64,000 nucleotides of DNA from Arthrobacter sp. B6 (GTDB lineage Bacteria; Actinomycetota; Actinomycetes; Actinomycetales; Micrococcaceae): positions 224,420-288,419 of the forward strand of contig NZ_KV467168.1 of the NCBI RefSeq assembly GCF_001663775.1, given 5' to 3'. Both the position numbers and the translations under genes were made by a program. This document shows positions 34,842-43,867 of this stretch, one piece after another. The notes below the pieces were generated by a model, which ran no database searches, was not told the origin of the DNA, and saw only the letters and a list, made by a program, of their open reading frames with translations. Within the stretch, counting starts at the first letter, position 1. The number at the start of each line of letters is the position of its first letter.

Positions 34842-34929
34842 GGCAATCGGTCCTTTCTGGCTGTGGTGCTGGATGCGCGTTGCTGCTGCTCGTGCATTTG
34901 GGCAACCGACGGGCTCGCGGCTGCGGGGA

Positions 34930-35697
34930 TTAGGAGATTGGCATGAATACTGTCAGCCCGCCGTCCACGACGAGGTGCTGGCCGGTGACGTAGCTCGCGT
35001 CATCGCTGCTGAGAAATCTCACAACGTTGGCAATCTCTTCCGGGCGTCCCACCCGTCCTGCCGGGATCTTCGTTCCGGCAAGGTCTAGGCCTTCGCGTCC
35101 GAACGAGTTCTCCCCGTCCTGTGTTTGAGCTGTGTCGATGACGCCTGGGATGACTGAATTTACACGGATCCCGCGGGGAGCGAGCTCTACAGCCAGTGCC
35201 TTGCAGAGCCCGAGTACGCCTGCTTTGGCGGCTGTGTAGTGGGCGTGTTGCGGCCAGCCGTAGACGCCCCCGGAAATCGATGACACTCCTACCAGAGCTC
35301 CGCCGTCGACCATGAGAGCGGCGGCGCTGCGGAAAAGGCGCATGACGCCGGTCAGGTCCACGGATATCAGGTCGTTCCACGCTTCGTCGGTCAAGCTTCC
35401 CAACGGGTGAAGCCGGACGATGCCGGCGTTGGCGACGGCGATGTCCAGGCGGCCCCATTCGGTGACCGCTCGACGTGCGAATTCGTCCACCTCGTCCGGG
35501 TCCCGGACGTCGAGTTCGTGGACGACGGCTGTCCCGCCTGCTTCTTCTACAAGTTTCATTGTTTCGTACGGATCGTGAGGATCCCCGGGGTATGCGCCGA
35601 TGACCGATTTGATGCCGGCTTTGGCGAATGCCACCGCGGTTTCGCGGCCTATGCCACTCGCTGCTCCGGTGATGATGGCAGTTCTCGTTCTTGTCAT
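34930..35697 (-). CDS. Short-chain dehydrogenase/reductase
   Basis: 255 residues, classical SDR: cofactor motif [19 protein letters not shown], catalytic Ser (VSSISGG), YTAAKAG (Tyr and Lys), and the end [19 protein letters not shown]. Residues after the second strand ([13 protein letters not shown]) lack the basic pair that favours NADP, so NAD use is likely. The family oxidises hydroxyl groups of many small molecules. It sits between the M24 protein gene and ribokinase; the substrate may be a hydroxylated product of the operon's pathway, but nothing in the sequence settles it. Confidence 0.87.
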   Translation of the reverse strand: MTRTRTAIITGAASGIGRETAVAFAKAGIKSVIGAYPGDPHDPYETMKLVEEAGGTAVVHELDVRDPDEVDEFARRAVTEWGRLDIAVANAGIVRLHPLGSLTDEAWNDLISVDLTGVMRLFRSAAALMVDGGALVGVSSISGGVYGWPQHAHYTAAKAGVLGLCKALAVELAPRGIRVNSVIPGVIDTAQTQDGENSFGREGLDLAGTKIPAGRVGRPEEIANVVRFLSSDDASYVTGQHLVVDGGLTVFMPIS

Positions 35698-35711
35698 TGT
35701 TCCTTCTGGTT

Positions 35712-36839
35712 CTAGAATGCCCGGACCCGGGGGATTTGATGCAAGGTGGAAGGGTAGGTGGAAAGGGCGGTTCCTCCCTGGGGGGTGATGAGGAACGTGT
35801 TGGCCACGCCTGCCGCGTCTCCGCTGGCGGGGTCAATCAGGCTGGGGTGCAGTGCCACGGCTTCGCCCTCCAGCATTTTGGTTTGTATTCCGGGGGCCAC
35901 CGCTACGGGTATTTCATCGATGCCGGTACTGTGCCCGAAACCGATGGTGGACTGCCCCGCTAAGGCCATATGTTCAGCGACTGCCGCGAACGGCTGTTCC
36001 GGGTGGAGGTGAGTGGCAGCACGGGCCAGCGCATCAATGGTCCTGTGCCCGAGGCGAAGCCGTTGGTCAGAAACGTGGCCGATGGCGAAGGCGGCGCCAA
36101 GCTCCACCCAGTGTCCATCTGCCCCGGCGGTTTCCACGAAGACTGTGACTATGTCCCCCTCGAGGATCTTCCGTTCCCGGGGCGCCTGGCCACTGAAGTC
36201 ATTGCATGAGACGTGGACGATCTCGAAAAGACTGCCTCTTGCCCGCAGCTGCTGTGCTATGGCTCCGGCGACTTCCCTCTCTGTAAGTTCCGTATGCAGA
36301 GCCTCTTCGCCGGCGCCGATGGCGCGTTCGGCAACTTGCATTGCCTGCCGCAGCTGCATTGCCTTGACCTGGTCGCTGCTCCTGCGCAGCTGCTCCATGG
36401 TTCCGCTCCCGTCCACAACACGGGTGTGTTGCCCGAGGGCTTGACGGATACCGTGATCGTCCCCTGTGGAAAGCCCATTGCTGCCCGGACCTGCCAAACC
36501 AATTGGCCCCTCGCCGACGGCACACGCTATTTCCGTCCACAGTCCTGCCCGTGTCGGGACGCTGGCGGTCCGTATCTGTATTCCCGCAGCCAGGAAACCG
36601 CTTTGCCTTACGGCTTGTGCCTCCAGTGCCGTCGCGGCGATCAGCTCGGGTGCTTTGCCTCGCCGTATGACCGCAAAAACTCCCTTATTGCTGGGCACGT
36701 GTCCGGTCAGGTAGACGATGTTCCCGAACTGGGAAACAGCTCCTGCACCATGGAGCACCAGGGAGTCGATGCCCTGCTTCTCTTGGGCGTCCCACACTTC
36801 CTCCCAACGTCGCAGGTAGTCGGGGCGGGATTCATTCAC
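35712..36839 (-). CDS. M24 (creatinase/aminopeptidase P fold) hydrolase with altered metal site
   Basis: About 375 residues from GTG 36839, which overlaps the previous stop (GTGAATGA); an extension to 36863 lacks homology. A creatinase-type N-terminal domain ([20 protein letters not shown]) is followed by the pita-bread fold ([32 protein letters not shown]). Metal positions are unusual: where aminopeptidases have the first Asp pair the protein reads [15 protein letters not shown], and where a Glu is expected it reads VALHPSLI. Creatinase itself works without metal, so a C-N hydrolase acting on a ureido or guanidino compound fits better than a peptidase. Neighbours (hydantoinase, allantoinase-like) support this. 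Confidence 0.75.
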   Translation of the reverse strand: MNESRPDYLRRWEEVWDAQEKQGIDSLVLHGAGAVSQFGNIVYLTGHVPSNKGVFAVIRRGKAPELIAATALEAQAVRQSGFLAAGIQIRTASVPTRAGLWTEIACAVGEGPIGLAGPGSNGLSTGDDHGIRQALGQHTRVVDGSGTMEQLRRSSDQVKAMQLRQAMQVAERAIGAGEEALHTELTEREVAGAIAQQLRARGSLFEIVHVSCNDFSGQAPRERKILEGDIVTVFVETAGADGHWVELGAAFAIGHVSDQRLRLGHRTIDALARAATHLHPEQPFAAVAEHMALAGQSTIGFGHSTGIDEIPVAVAPGIQTKMLEGEAVALHPSLIDPASGDAAGVANTFLITPQGGTALSTYPSTLHQIPRVRAF

Positions 36840-37767
36840 CGGACTGCCGCATGGAGTCCACAATGGGGAAGTTGTGATGGTTCTCGAGCCACCACTCGGC
36901 GATGTCCGTCCGGCGTGCGAACCAGACGCCGCCCCGTTTCTGGGCGTAGGTAATGAAGTCGCGCAGGGCGGATGTGCGCGCAGCCTGCCCGGCCAGCCTC
37001 GGATGCAGGCCGACTGACATCATTTTCGGCAGCCCCTTCTCCCCTTCCAGCCACAGTTCGTCAAAGGCCCGCCGGAGGTAATCGAAGAACTCAGCAGGGT
37101 TCTTTGACCCCTGCGAGTCGTTGTAGGTCTGCGAGTACGGAACAACGAGGTGCCTTTGTCCTTTGACTTCTGTGAAGTAGGGCAGGTCGTCGTTGTAGGC
37201 GTCGCAGTCGAAGGAAAACCCGCCTTCTTCAACAACGAGGTCCCGGGTATTTACCGAGGGACCATAACGGCAGTACCAGCCGGTGGGACGACTGCCCCAG
37301 GTACGTTCGAAGGATTCCACTGCCTTGCGGATGTGTTCACGTTCTTCGTCACGTGTAAGTCTCCAGTGTTCTTCCCACCGCCAGCCGTGCGAGACAAGGT
37401 CATGGCCTGCGGTGCTGGCATACGATGCTACGGCCGGGTTCTTTTCAAAAGCCACGGCGCACCCGAAAAAGGTTGTCCGGACCTGTAACTCGTCGAACAG
37501 TCGCAGGAGCCGCCAGACCCCTGCCCTGCTCCCGTACTCATACATGGACTCTTGGGCGAGATCCCGGACATGGGCTGGAAACCGGTAACCCGAGTCGCCC
37601 AGGACATCGTTCTCGCCGTCGCCGGCGGCATAGGAGTACTCGGAACCTTCCTCATAATTTACGACAATGTTGACCGCGATGTTCGCGTTATCGGGCCAGG
37701 TTACCTTCGGCAGTTGTGGCCCGTAGCCGACAAGGTCCCGGAAGGGCCCGGTGAGTGTCGTCGTCAT
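36832..37767 (-). CDS. Polysaccharide-deacetylase-family hydrolase, PuuE (allantoinase) type
   Basis: About 311 residues from ATG 37767, which shares one base with the SDR stop (TGATG). It carries the features of the PuuE branch: VNIVVNYEEGSEYS, DLVSHGWRWEEHWRLT, RPTGWYCRYGPSVNTRDLVV and FDCDAYNDDLPYF. PuuE proteins open the hydantoin ring of allantoin without the usual amidohydrolase fold. Here it stands beside a classical hydantoinase, so two unrelated ring-opening enzymes share one operon. The true substrate may be a related cyclic ureide rather than allantoin. Confidence 0.85.
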   Translation of the reverse strand: MTTTLTGPFRDLVGYGPQLPKVTWPDNANIAVNIVVNYEEGSEYSYAAGDGENDVLGDSGYRFPAHVRDLAQESMYEYGSRAGVWRLLRLFDELQVRTTFFGCAVAFEKNPAVASYASTAGHDLVSHGWRWEEHWRLTRDEEREHIRKAVESFERTWGSRPTGWYCRYGPSVNTRDLVVEEGGFSFDCDAYNDDLPYFTEVKGQRHLVVPYSQTYNDSQGSKNPAEFFDYLRRAFDELWLEGEKGLPKMMSVGLHPRLAGQAARTSALRDFITYAQKRGGVWFARRTDIAEWWLENHHNFPIVDSMRQSGE

Positions 37768-38552
37768 CAGTAGGCCATCCATCCGCCGTCGACAAGGAGG
37801 TTGTGGCCCGAGATGTAGCTGCAGTCATCCGATGCGAGGAACAAAGCGGCGCCGGCCACGTCTTCGGCCCTTCCGAGGCGAGGGAACGGCGTGCGGGATC
37901 GCGAGTATTCGAGTACGGGGTCGGTCATGTCGACTTCCCCGGGGTGGGTTCCGGTGATGATTCGTCCGGGGGCGATGCCGTTGACGATAATTCCGTGCTG
38001 GGCGTAGTCAACGGCGAGCTGCCGTGTCATCTGGATCATTCCGCCTTTGCTGACGGAGTAGGCGAAAAAGTCTGGGGCTCCGACGAGGCCGTGTTGCGAG
38101 GCGACGTTGATTACGCGGCCGCGGACTTCCCCGATGGGGTCCTGTGCAATCATCTGCCTGATGCCGCGTTTGCAGCTGAGAAACTGTCCCCGGAGGTTCA
38201 CGTCCATGAGCCGGTCCCAGTCTTCCTCGCTGGTGTCGAGCACCGAGGAGGAGAACACGAGCCCTGCGTTGTTGACCAGGATGTCCACGCGTCCGAAGTC
38301 TTCAACGGCGCGGGTCACCAGCCGGTCGATGTCGTCGGCCTTTGAAACGTCGGTCTGCTGGAATACCGCCGTCCCGTTTTCGGCCATGATCAGGTCGGCT
38401 GTGGGCAGCTCGTCGGTGCCGTTCCAAACGGGTTCTTCGCGTATGTCGCTGACTACTACCTTCGCCCCTTCACGGGCAAAGCGGAGCGCTATGGCCCGGC
38501 CGATACCGGATGAAGCTCCGGTGACGATTGCTGTGCGACCTGCAAGGCGCAT
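37767..38552 (-). CDS. Short-chain dehydrogenase/reductase
   Basis: 261 residues: TGASSGIGRAIALRFAREG, LVNNAGLVFSS, NVASQHGLVG (Ser), YSVSKGG (Tyr and Lys) and DDCSYISGHNLLVDGGWMAY. The Asp after the second strand (VVVSDIREE) points to NAD. It has an unusual insertion after that strand (WNGTDELPTADLI). It is upstream of the PuuE-like gene, overlapping by one base, and 79 bases after the nucleoside hydrolase. It shares little with the SDR at 34930-35697 beyond the fold, so two separate oxidations are likely. Confidence 0.87.
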   Translation of the reverse strand: MRLAGRTAIVTGASSGIGRAIALRFAREGAKVVVSDIREEPVWNGTDELPTADLIMAENGTAVFQQTDVSKADDIDRLVTRAVEDFGRVDILVNNAGLVFSSSVLDTSEEDWDRLMDVNLRGQFLSCKRGIRQMIAQDPIGEVRGRVINVASQHGLVGAPDFFAYSVSKGGMIQMTRQLAVDYAQHGIIVNGIAPGRIITGTHPGEVDMTDPVLEYSRSRTPFPRLGRAEDVAGAALFLASDDCSYISGHNLLVDGGWMAY

Positions 38553-38585
38553 GTTTCATGCCTTTCTCTGAGGAGCAAGATAGTG

Positions 38586-38619
38586 CCGTCCCGGCGTGCA
38601 GAGGCGCAGGCCGGGACGG
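38586..38619 (-). terminator. Intra-operon hairpin after the second nucleoside hydrolase gene
   Basis: CCGTCCCGGC and GCCGGGACGG form a perfect 10-bp stem with a 14-base loop and no T-run, between the nucleoside hydrolase stop and the SDR start. Likely tunes the ratio of transport and hydrolase genes to later enzymes. Confidence 0.55.
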
Positions 38620-38630
38620 ACAGCGGAGGA

Positions 38631-39587
38631 TCAGCTAGCGCTGACTTGTTTGATGGCATCGATGATGAGGTCCCAGAAAGCGTCGAAGTCCAAAGTGGTG
38701 GCCGCGAGGTTGTTGAAGGGCAGGCCGTAGGCGCCGAGGAAGTCGGTGACGGTTTCGCCGTAGGTCCATTTACCCTGGGTTTCGACGGCGATGAACGCCT
38801 CCATCGCCTGCACGACGGATGGGTTGATCACTCGCGCCACGGCGCAGGCGTCGTGGATCGGCGGGTAGGGCATCTTCCACACGGAATCGTAGTTCGCGCC
38901 GAAGAAATCGAGCCATTCGACGACTACCTGTGAAATGGGTGTTCCGATCGCCCGGATCCGTTCCTTCACCTCGGGGGTGGCAACTGCCTGGTGGGTGAGG
39001 TCCAGTCCCACCATCGTTACCTGCCACTGTGCGGCGAAAACCGCCGCTGCGGCTTCCGGATCGGCGAGGATGTTGAACTCGGCCGCGGGCGTGGCGTTCC
39101 CCTGGGTGTAGGCCCCGCCCATCAGGACGACTTCCTTTACGCGGTCCACTATTTTCGGCTCCAGCCGCATGGCCAGGGCGATGTTGGTGAGCGGTCCGGT
39201 GGGGACCAGTGTGTACTCGTCCTGCTCCCCTGCCATAACGAGGTCCACGATGAGCTGTGCGGCATGGCGGGGGTCGAGCTCCATCACGGGTTCCGGCAGC
39301 GCCGGACCGTCCAGCCCAGAGACACCGTGGACCGATCCGGCGATCACTTCGCCGTCGGTGATCTGTTCACGCACCAGGGGGAATTCCGCGCCGGCGGCGA
39401 TCGGGATGTTGATCGCTCCGACGAGCGTGGCAACACGCTGTGCGTTGTAGGTTGTCTTTGCCAGGACCTGGTTGCCGGCGACAGAAGTGATGGCGGCCAG
39501 TTCAATATCAGGATTTCCCTGCGCGAGCAGGATGGCTATCGCGTCATCGTGTCCGGGGTCAACGTCGAGAATGATCTTCTTAGGCAC
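38631..39587 (-). CDS. Nucleoside hydrolase (IunH family)
   Basis: 318 residues with the calcium-binding motif DVDPGHDDAIAILLA, the substrate region LVPTGPLTNIALAM, MGGAYTQGNATPAAEFNILADPEAA and IHDACAVARVINPS. All Asp ligands (first motif and HDA) are present. It splits the N-glycosidic bond of nucleosides to ribose and base. GTG start with GGAG upstream. It directly follows the ABC permease genes. It differs from the second hydrolase at 42911-43867 (DVDTGTDDA), so the operon has two, perhaps for different bases. Confidence 0.92.
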   Translation of the reverse strand: MPKKIILDVDPGHDDAIAILLAQGNPDIELAAITSVAGNQVLAKTTYNAQRVATLVGAINIPIAAGAEFPLVREQITDGEVIAGSVHGVSGLDGPALPEPVMELDPRHAAQLIVDLVMAGEQDEYTLVPTGPLTNIALAMRLEPKIVDRVKEVVLMGGAYTQGNATPAAEFNILADPEAAAAVFAAQWQVTMVGLDLTHQAVATPEVKERIRAIGTPISQVVVEWLDFFGANYDSVWKMPYPPIHDACAVARVINPSVVQAMEAFIAVETQGKWTYGETVTDFLGAYGLPFNNLAATTLDFDAFWDLIIDAIKQVSAS

Positions 39588-39622
39588 TTAATTACTCTCC
39601 TTAGGAGTTTGTTGGATCGGCT

Positions 39623-40552
39623 TTACTTCAGTCCGGATCGGGCGAGCCCGGGGATGAAGAGCCGTTGAAGGAAGATGAACAGAATTAGCAGGGGGATGGT
39701 GGCCACGGAGGCGCCCGCGAATGTCAGGCCCCAGTTTGGCAGCGCCCCGGGGGATACTGACTGCGCGACGGCGACCTGCACAAGTGTGTTTTCCGTGCTC
39801 TGGATGGCCACGAGGGGCCAGAGGAATGCGTTCCACGAGAACAGGAAAATCATCAGTACAAACGTCACGAGGTCGACCCGGACCACGGGGAGAATGACTG
39901 ACCAGAAAATCCGGAAGTGGCCCGCGCCGTCGAGTTTGGCAGCTTCGTCCAGTTCCAGAGGAACCGCTTCGAATGACTGACGGAGCAGGAACAACCCGAA
40001 CGCGCTTGCGATCCAGGGAACACCCACGGCAATGAGGGTGTCCTGCAGGCTCATTGCGGAAATCAGCTGATACAGCGGAACGACGAGCGCTTCAGCGGGA
40101 AGCATGAACGTGGCAAGTATGACGGCGAACACTGCGTTGCGGCCCTTGAAGGCGATTCTGGTCAGCGCATAGGCTGCCAGCGTGCACAGGATGAGTGAGG
40201 CCACCACTTGGAATGCCGCGACCAGGAACGAGTTCAGCAGGGCGCGTCCGACGCCCCGGTCAACGAACAGCTCTTCGAGGTTTTCGAAGGTCACAGCAAG
40301 TGGAACGAACGTCTTCCAACTGAGCGGGCTAATGTCCGCGAAGATGCTCGATTGGCTCTTCAGGCCTGAAACGAACATCCATTCGTACGGCAGGACGAAG
40401 GCCATCAGAATTGCAATGACGACGACCGTTGTCCAGATCCGCTGCCATAGCCGGGTGGGCACGCGGCTCCGGCCGGTCTTGTCGCCGTTTCCGCCGGCAC
40501 CGCCCCCGGCTCCGGCGTCGTCCGACACGCGTTGCGATGTCAGCTGTGTCAT
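39623..40552 (-). CDS. ABC transporter permease (MalG/CUT1 type)
   Basis: 309 residues. A polar N-terminal tail (about 30 residues) precedes six membrane segments in the MalG arrangement. The EAA loop that docks to the ATPase is LDEAAKLDGAGHFRIFWSVI. It pairs with the permease at 40554-41474 and the lipoprotein at 41486-42835. As usual for CUT1 importers no ATPase gene is in the cluster; a shared MsiK/UgpC-type ATPase elsewhere is expected. ATG lies one base after the upstream stop. Confidence 0.92.
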   Translation of the reverse strand: MTQLTSQRVSDDAGAGGGAGGNGDKTGRSRVPTRLWQRIWTTVVVIAILMAFVLPYEWMFVSGLKSQSSIFADISPLSWKTFVPLAVTFENLEELFVDRGVGRALLNSFLVAAFQVVASLILCTLAAYALTRIAFKGRNAVFAVILATFMLPAEALVVPLYQLISAMSLQDTLIAVGVPWIASAFGLFLLRQSFEAVPLELDEAAKLDGAGHFRIFWSVILPVVRVDLVTFVLMIFLFSWNAFLWPLVAIQSTENTLVQVAVAQSVSPGALPNWGLTFAGASVATIPLLILFIFLQRLFIPGLARSGLK

Positions 40553-40553
40553 C

Positions 40554-41474
40554 TCAGTAGTCCCATCGGGTTCGGAGAAGTCTCATTTGAACGAGGCTGA
40601 TAGTGATGGCTCCGACCAACAGCAGAACCGACAGTGCAGAAGCGAAGCCCGGGTCCTGCAGGGTGAAAGCCTGTTTGTAGATCTCGTAAACGAGCAGGTT
40701 GGTGGTGCCCCCCGGGGCGCCTTTGGTCATGACGTAGGCCGGAGTGAATGACTGAAGCGCAAAGACCGTCATGATGACCACGACCATGACGGTCGTCCTG
40801 GACAGGAGCGGGATCACGATCAGAAATGTCCGCTTCAGCCCCCCTGCACCGTCGAGGACCGATGCCTCCATTACGTCACCGGGAATGGACTGAAGTCCGC
40901 CGAGGTAGAGGATGGCGGCCATGCCAACTTGCTGCCAGACACTCATGATGATGATCGACGGCAAAGCCAAAGCCTGGTCGGTTAGGAACGAGGCGGTACC
41001 AAACCCCAGAGAATTCAGGACGGCGTTGACGAGTCCTTCGTTGGCCAGCAGGAAATTCCACAGGGTTGCGACCACAACCGATGATGTGATGACCGGGAGG
41101 AACACTGCTGTCCGAAGGATTCCCCTGCCTGGAAGGGGTTGATTAAGATACGTGGCCAGGAGGAAGCCCAGCGGGATGATCAGGACGACCATTCCTACCG
41201 CGAAGATCAGCGTGACCCCTATGGTTTGAAGAGCCCCTGGATCGCTGAAGATCCGGGCGAAGTTCTCCAACCCCACGAACGTCTGCAGGTCGGGGTTGAT
41301 AAGCGTGTAACTGAGAAGGCTGTTCTTGATAAGGAGTACAACCGGGACGTATTGGAATACTGCGAGGATGATGAGGAACGGGGCCAGGAAGCCGGCCGCG
41401 ACGAGTAATTCTCGCCGCGACCGCTTCCTTCCAGTTCCACGGACGAGCCTCGTCCTCGTCGTCGTGGATGACAT
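40554..41474 (-). CDS. ABC transporter permease (MalF/CUT1 type)
   Basis: About 306 residues from ATG 41474, preceded by AAGGAG; a frame reaching 41633 runs into the binding-protein gene and is rejected. Six membrane segments follow a basic tail (TRLVRGTGRKRSRRELL), with the docking loop VMEASVLDGAGGLKRTFLIV. It forms the heterodimeric channel with the permease just downstream. Substrate by context is a nucleoside-like molecule. Confidence 0.92.
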   Translation of the reverse strand: MSSTTTRTRLVRGTGRKRSRRELLVAAGFLAPFLIILAVFQYVPVVLLIKNSLLSYTLINPDLQTFVGLENFARIFSDPGALQTIGVTLIFAVGMVVLIIPLGFLLATYLNQPLPGRGILRTAVFLPVITSSVVVATLWNFLLANEGLVNAVLNSLGFGTASFLTDQALALPSIIIMSVWQQVGMAAILYLGGLQSIPGDVMEASVLDGAGGLKRTFLIVIPLLSRTTVMVVVIMTVFALQSFTPAYVMTKGAPGGTTNLLVYEIYKQAFTLQDPGFASALSVLLLVGAITISLVQMRLLRTRWDY

Positions 41475-41485
41475 GGACGGTCTCC

Positions 41486-42835
41486 TTACCGGGACATCAG
41501 CGGCGACAGCTTGGTCACTGCCTGGTCGAGTTCGTCCTTGGGGTCGCCACCGTAGGCGATGTTCTTCAGCGCGTTCTCCACGATCTGGCTGTACTGGGAG
41601 AAGTGCGTAGTGGGCGGCCGCGGCTGGCCCCACTTCTCCAGCTCACTGTAGAACAGACTCAGCGGGGGCTCTTGGAATTCCGGCAGTTCCTTGTAAACGC
41701 TGTTCAGCGTGGGAAGGCGGCCGTTCTTCTGGTTATATTCCTTGGCTGCGGCACCCGTGCTCACGGCAACCACGAACTCCGCCGCCGCGTCTGCCTGCTT
41801 CGATTTCGCCGACGCCGCAACAGTGATCGCACCCGTATGAACAATGGGGGTCTTGATGTAGGGCATCGGTGCCACACCCCAGTCGAAGGACACCTGGGCG
41901 TCCTTCAAAGGCTGGACCTGCCCCGCGTGGAACATGTCAAAACACGCCTTGCCGTCCAAAAATGCATTCGGCCGCCCCGTCTTCGAAGTGACTGCTTTAT
42001 CGCCGTTATACAGTGACTGATAGAAGCCCGCCGCTTCAACCGCTTCGGGCGTGTTCAACCAGCCGTCAACCTCTTTACCATCAGGAGAGATCGCGTAGAA
42101 GGTCTTGTACGCTGACGAATCACTTGGCGCCTTAGGGTCGCCGGCACTGCGAAGATACAACAGGTCGCTATAAACCGGCCCCGGAGTCCCCGAACCCAGC
42201 TGCGTCGGCGCGAGCCCGTAAATTGTTGGGTTGCCAGGGGTCCCCTGTTGGCACTTCAGCATGGCATCGCGGGCCTGCTCCCACGTCCAGGCCGTATCCA
42301 GGGTCGTGGGGACCGTGATGCCGGCCTGGTCAGTCAGGGTCTTGTTGTAGTACAGGCCCAAGGCGTCCTGCTGAACGCCCATGGTGTAAACCTTGCCCTC
42401 GTAGCTGCCCTCTGTGAGCGTGGCTGGAAGGACGTCGTCCTTCCACCCCTCAGGCAGGTAGTCATCGAGGGGAAGCAGTACGCCTTTGGAAGCGTAGTTC
42501 GCGGTCTCCGGCAGGTCATATCCGTAGATGTCCGGTGCGTTAGCCGAGGAGCTGAGAACACTGACCTTGTCGGCGTACTGGCCGAAAGGCACATCGGTGA
42601 CGTCGAAGGTGACGCACCCGTTGGTCTTGGTCGTGTAGTCGGCCATCTGGGCGTCCGTTGGCACGTTGGTCGTGGACCGCAGAACCTTAAGCTTGGCTGA
42701 CCCGTCAGGGCAGTTGGCGCTGGTCTCCGGGGCACTCGGTGAACACGCAACTACGGATGAGGCCAGAGCGCCAATCGCAAGTGTTGTAAGGATCAGACGG
42801 CTTCTCCGCCGTCGTGATGTAAAGTTGTTGTACAT
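41486..42835 (-). CDS. ABC transporter substrate-binding lipoprotein (CUT1, type II fold)
   Basis: About 449 residues from ATG 42835, which has AGGAG seven bases upstream; the ATG at 42850 is less well placed. Lipoprotein signal with four Arg residues, a hydrophobic core and VVAC (Cys31). The mature part is the MalE-like extracellular solute-binding fold 1: QDALGLYYNKTLTDQAGI, WTWEQARDAMLKC, FLDGKACFDMFHAGQ, VSFDWGVAPMPY. It captures substrate outside the membrane. A hairpin at 42861-42893 precedes it. Fold 1 proteins usually bind sugars, so a ribosylated compound is reasonable; this is inference. Confidence 0.92.
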   Translation of the reverse strand: MYNNFTSRRRRSRLILTTLAIGALASSVVACSPSAPETSANCPDGSAKLKVLRSTTNVPTDAQMADYTTKTNGCVTFDVTDVPFGQYADKVSVLSSSANAPDIYGYDLPETANYASKGVLLPLDDYLPEGWKDDVLPATLTEGSYEGKVYTMGVQQDALGLYYNKTLTDQAGITVPTTLDTAWTWEQARDAMLKCQQGTPGNPTIYGLAPTQLGSGTPGPVYSDLLYLRSAGDPKAPSDSSAYKTFYAISPDGKEVDGWLNTPEAVEAAGFYQSLYNGDKAVTSKTGRPNAFLDGKACFDMFHAGQVQPLKDAQVSFDWGVAPMPYIKTPIVHTGAITVAASAKSKQADAAAEFVVAVSTGAAAKEYNQKNGRLPTLNSVYKELPEFQEPPLSLFYSELEKWGQPRPPTTHFSQYSQIVENALKNIAYGGDPKDELDQAVTKLSPLMSR

Positions 42836-42860
42836 AAGTGACTCCTTCATTACTGGCGTG

Positions 42861-42893
42861 GGAGGGTGTTCGTTTCCTAGGCATTCACCCTCC
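42861..42893 (-). terminator. Hairpin between nucleoside hydrolase and binding-protein genes
   Basis: GGAGGGTG and CACCCTCC form an 8-bp stem with a 17-base loop in the 75-base leader of the binding-protein gene. No T-run; probably a processing or tuning signal. Confidence 0.4.
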
Positions 42894-42910
42894 GCGTTAG
42901 GACTAGCTGC

Positions 42911-43867
42911 CTATCTCCCTTCGCTCATGGCCTCGAAAAGAAGCTTGTTGAACAGGTCCGCGCCCGCGCCCAATGCCACAAATGCATTGGGCTTTTTGCG
43001 GGAGCGTGAGGCGACATCGACAAATGTTTTGCCGAAAGCCAGCGGGCTGACCGTGTCGACGGCGACGTGGTAGGCCGCCAGGTCGACCACGGCCGGGTCT
43101 AAGAGGTACGCGATGCAGAGAGCATCATGCACGGGAGCCGAATCCGGTTCATTCTGAGGCTGGGTTTCGTTATAGCCATGGATTCGCTGCTCGACGATGT
43201 CTGCAGCCACACGAGCGGCCGGAGTGCCAATGGCACGCAGGGCGGCGGTGTGACGCAAGGACATGTTGGCTTTATGGGTCGCATCGAGGGGCACCAGCAC
43301 GAGACGTTCGAAGCCTGCCTGCAGGACGACGTCTGCTGCGACCGGGTCATGCCAGATGTTTGCTTCGGCTGAAACCGTGACGTTACCCAACGCGTGCCCA
43401 CCGCCCATGATGACGACCTCGTCGATCGCCTGAACGATCCGGGGGTCCAGAGTGATGGCTGCTGCGATGTTCGTCAATGGTGCTACTGGCACCAAGGTGA
43501 TCTGCTCCGTGGTTGCCCGCAGAGTTTCCACCAGCCATTCCACTGCCGGCTGCTGAGATGCCAGTCGGAGGGTGGCCGGCGCTGGGAAGTCACGAGGATG
43601 AATAACTTCCCGCTCGCTGTCAACGTGATCCTCGAAGAGGAACGGGATGGGTGCGTAGGGCTTACCGAGTCCCCGGTACACCGGAATGTCCTGACGACCG
43701 ATCAGGTCGAGAGTCCGCAGTGTGTTCTCTGTCGTGGTGTCAACGTCGTGGTTACCCCACACGGTGGTGCAGGCGATCAAATCCAGTGGCCGGGACTGGG
43801 CCGCCAACATGATCGCGATTGCGTCGTCGGTTCCCGTGTCGACGTCGAGAATCACTTTTCGGGTCAT
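42911..43867 (-). CDS. Nucleoside hydrolase (IunH family)
   Basis: 318 residues: metal motif DVDTGTDDAIAIMLAA, CTTVWGNHDVDTTTENT, VPVAPLTNIAAAI, MGGGHALGNVTVSAEANIWHDPVAA and VHDALCIAYLLDP. It is the second hydrolase of the operon and is about as distant from the first as typical family members with different base preference. ATGA overlap with the hydantoinase stop means the two are co-translated, linking release of a base to opening of its ring. Ribose released would go to ribokinase at 33903-34841. Confidence 0.92.
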   Translation of the reverse strand: MTRKVILDVDTGTDDAIAIMLAAQSRPLDLIACTTVWGNHDVDTTTENTLRTLDLIGRQDIPVYRGLGKPYAPIPFLFEDHVDSEREVIHPRDFPAPATLRLASQQPAVEWLVETLRATTEQITLVPVAPLTNIAAAITLDPRIVQAIDEVVIMGGGHALGNVTVSAEANIWHDPVAADVVLQAGFERLVLVPLDATHKANMSLRHTAALRAIGTPAARVAADIVEQRIHGYNETQPQNEPDSAPVHDALCIAYLLDPAVVDLAAYHVAVDTVSPLAFGKTFVDVASRSRKKPNAFVALGAGADLFNKLLFEAMSEGR

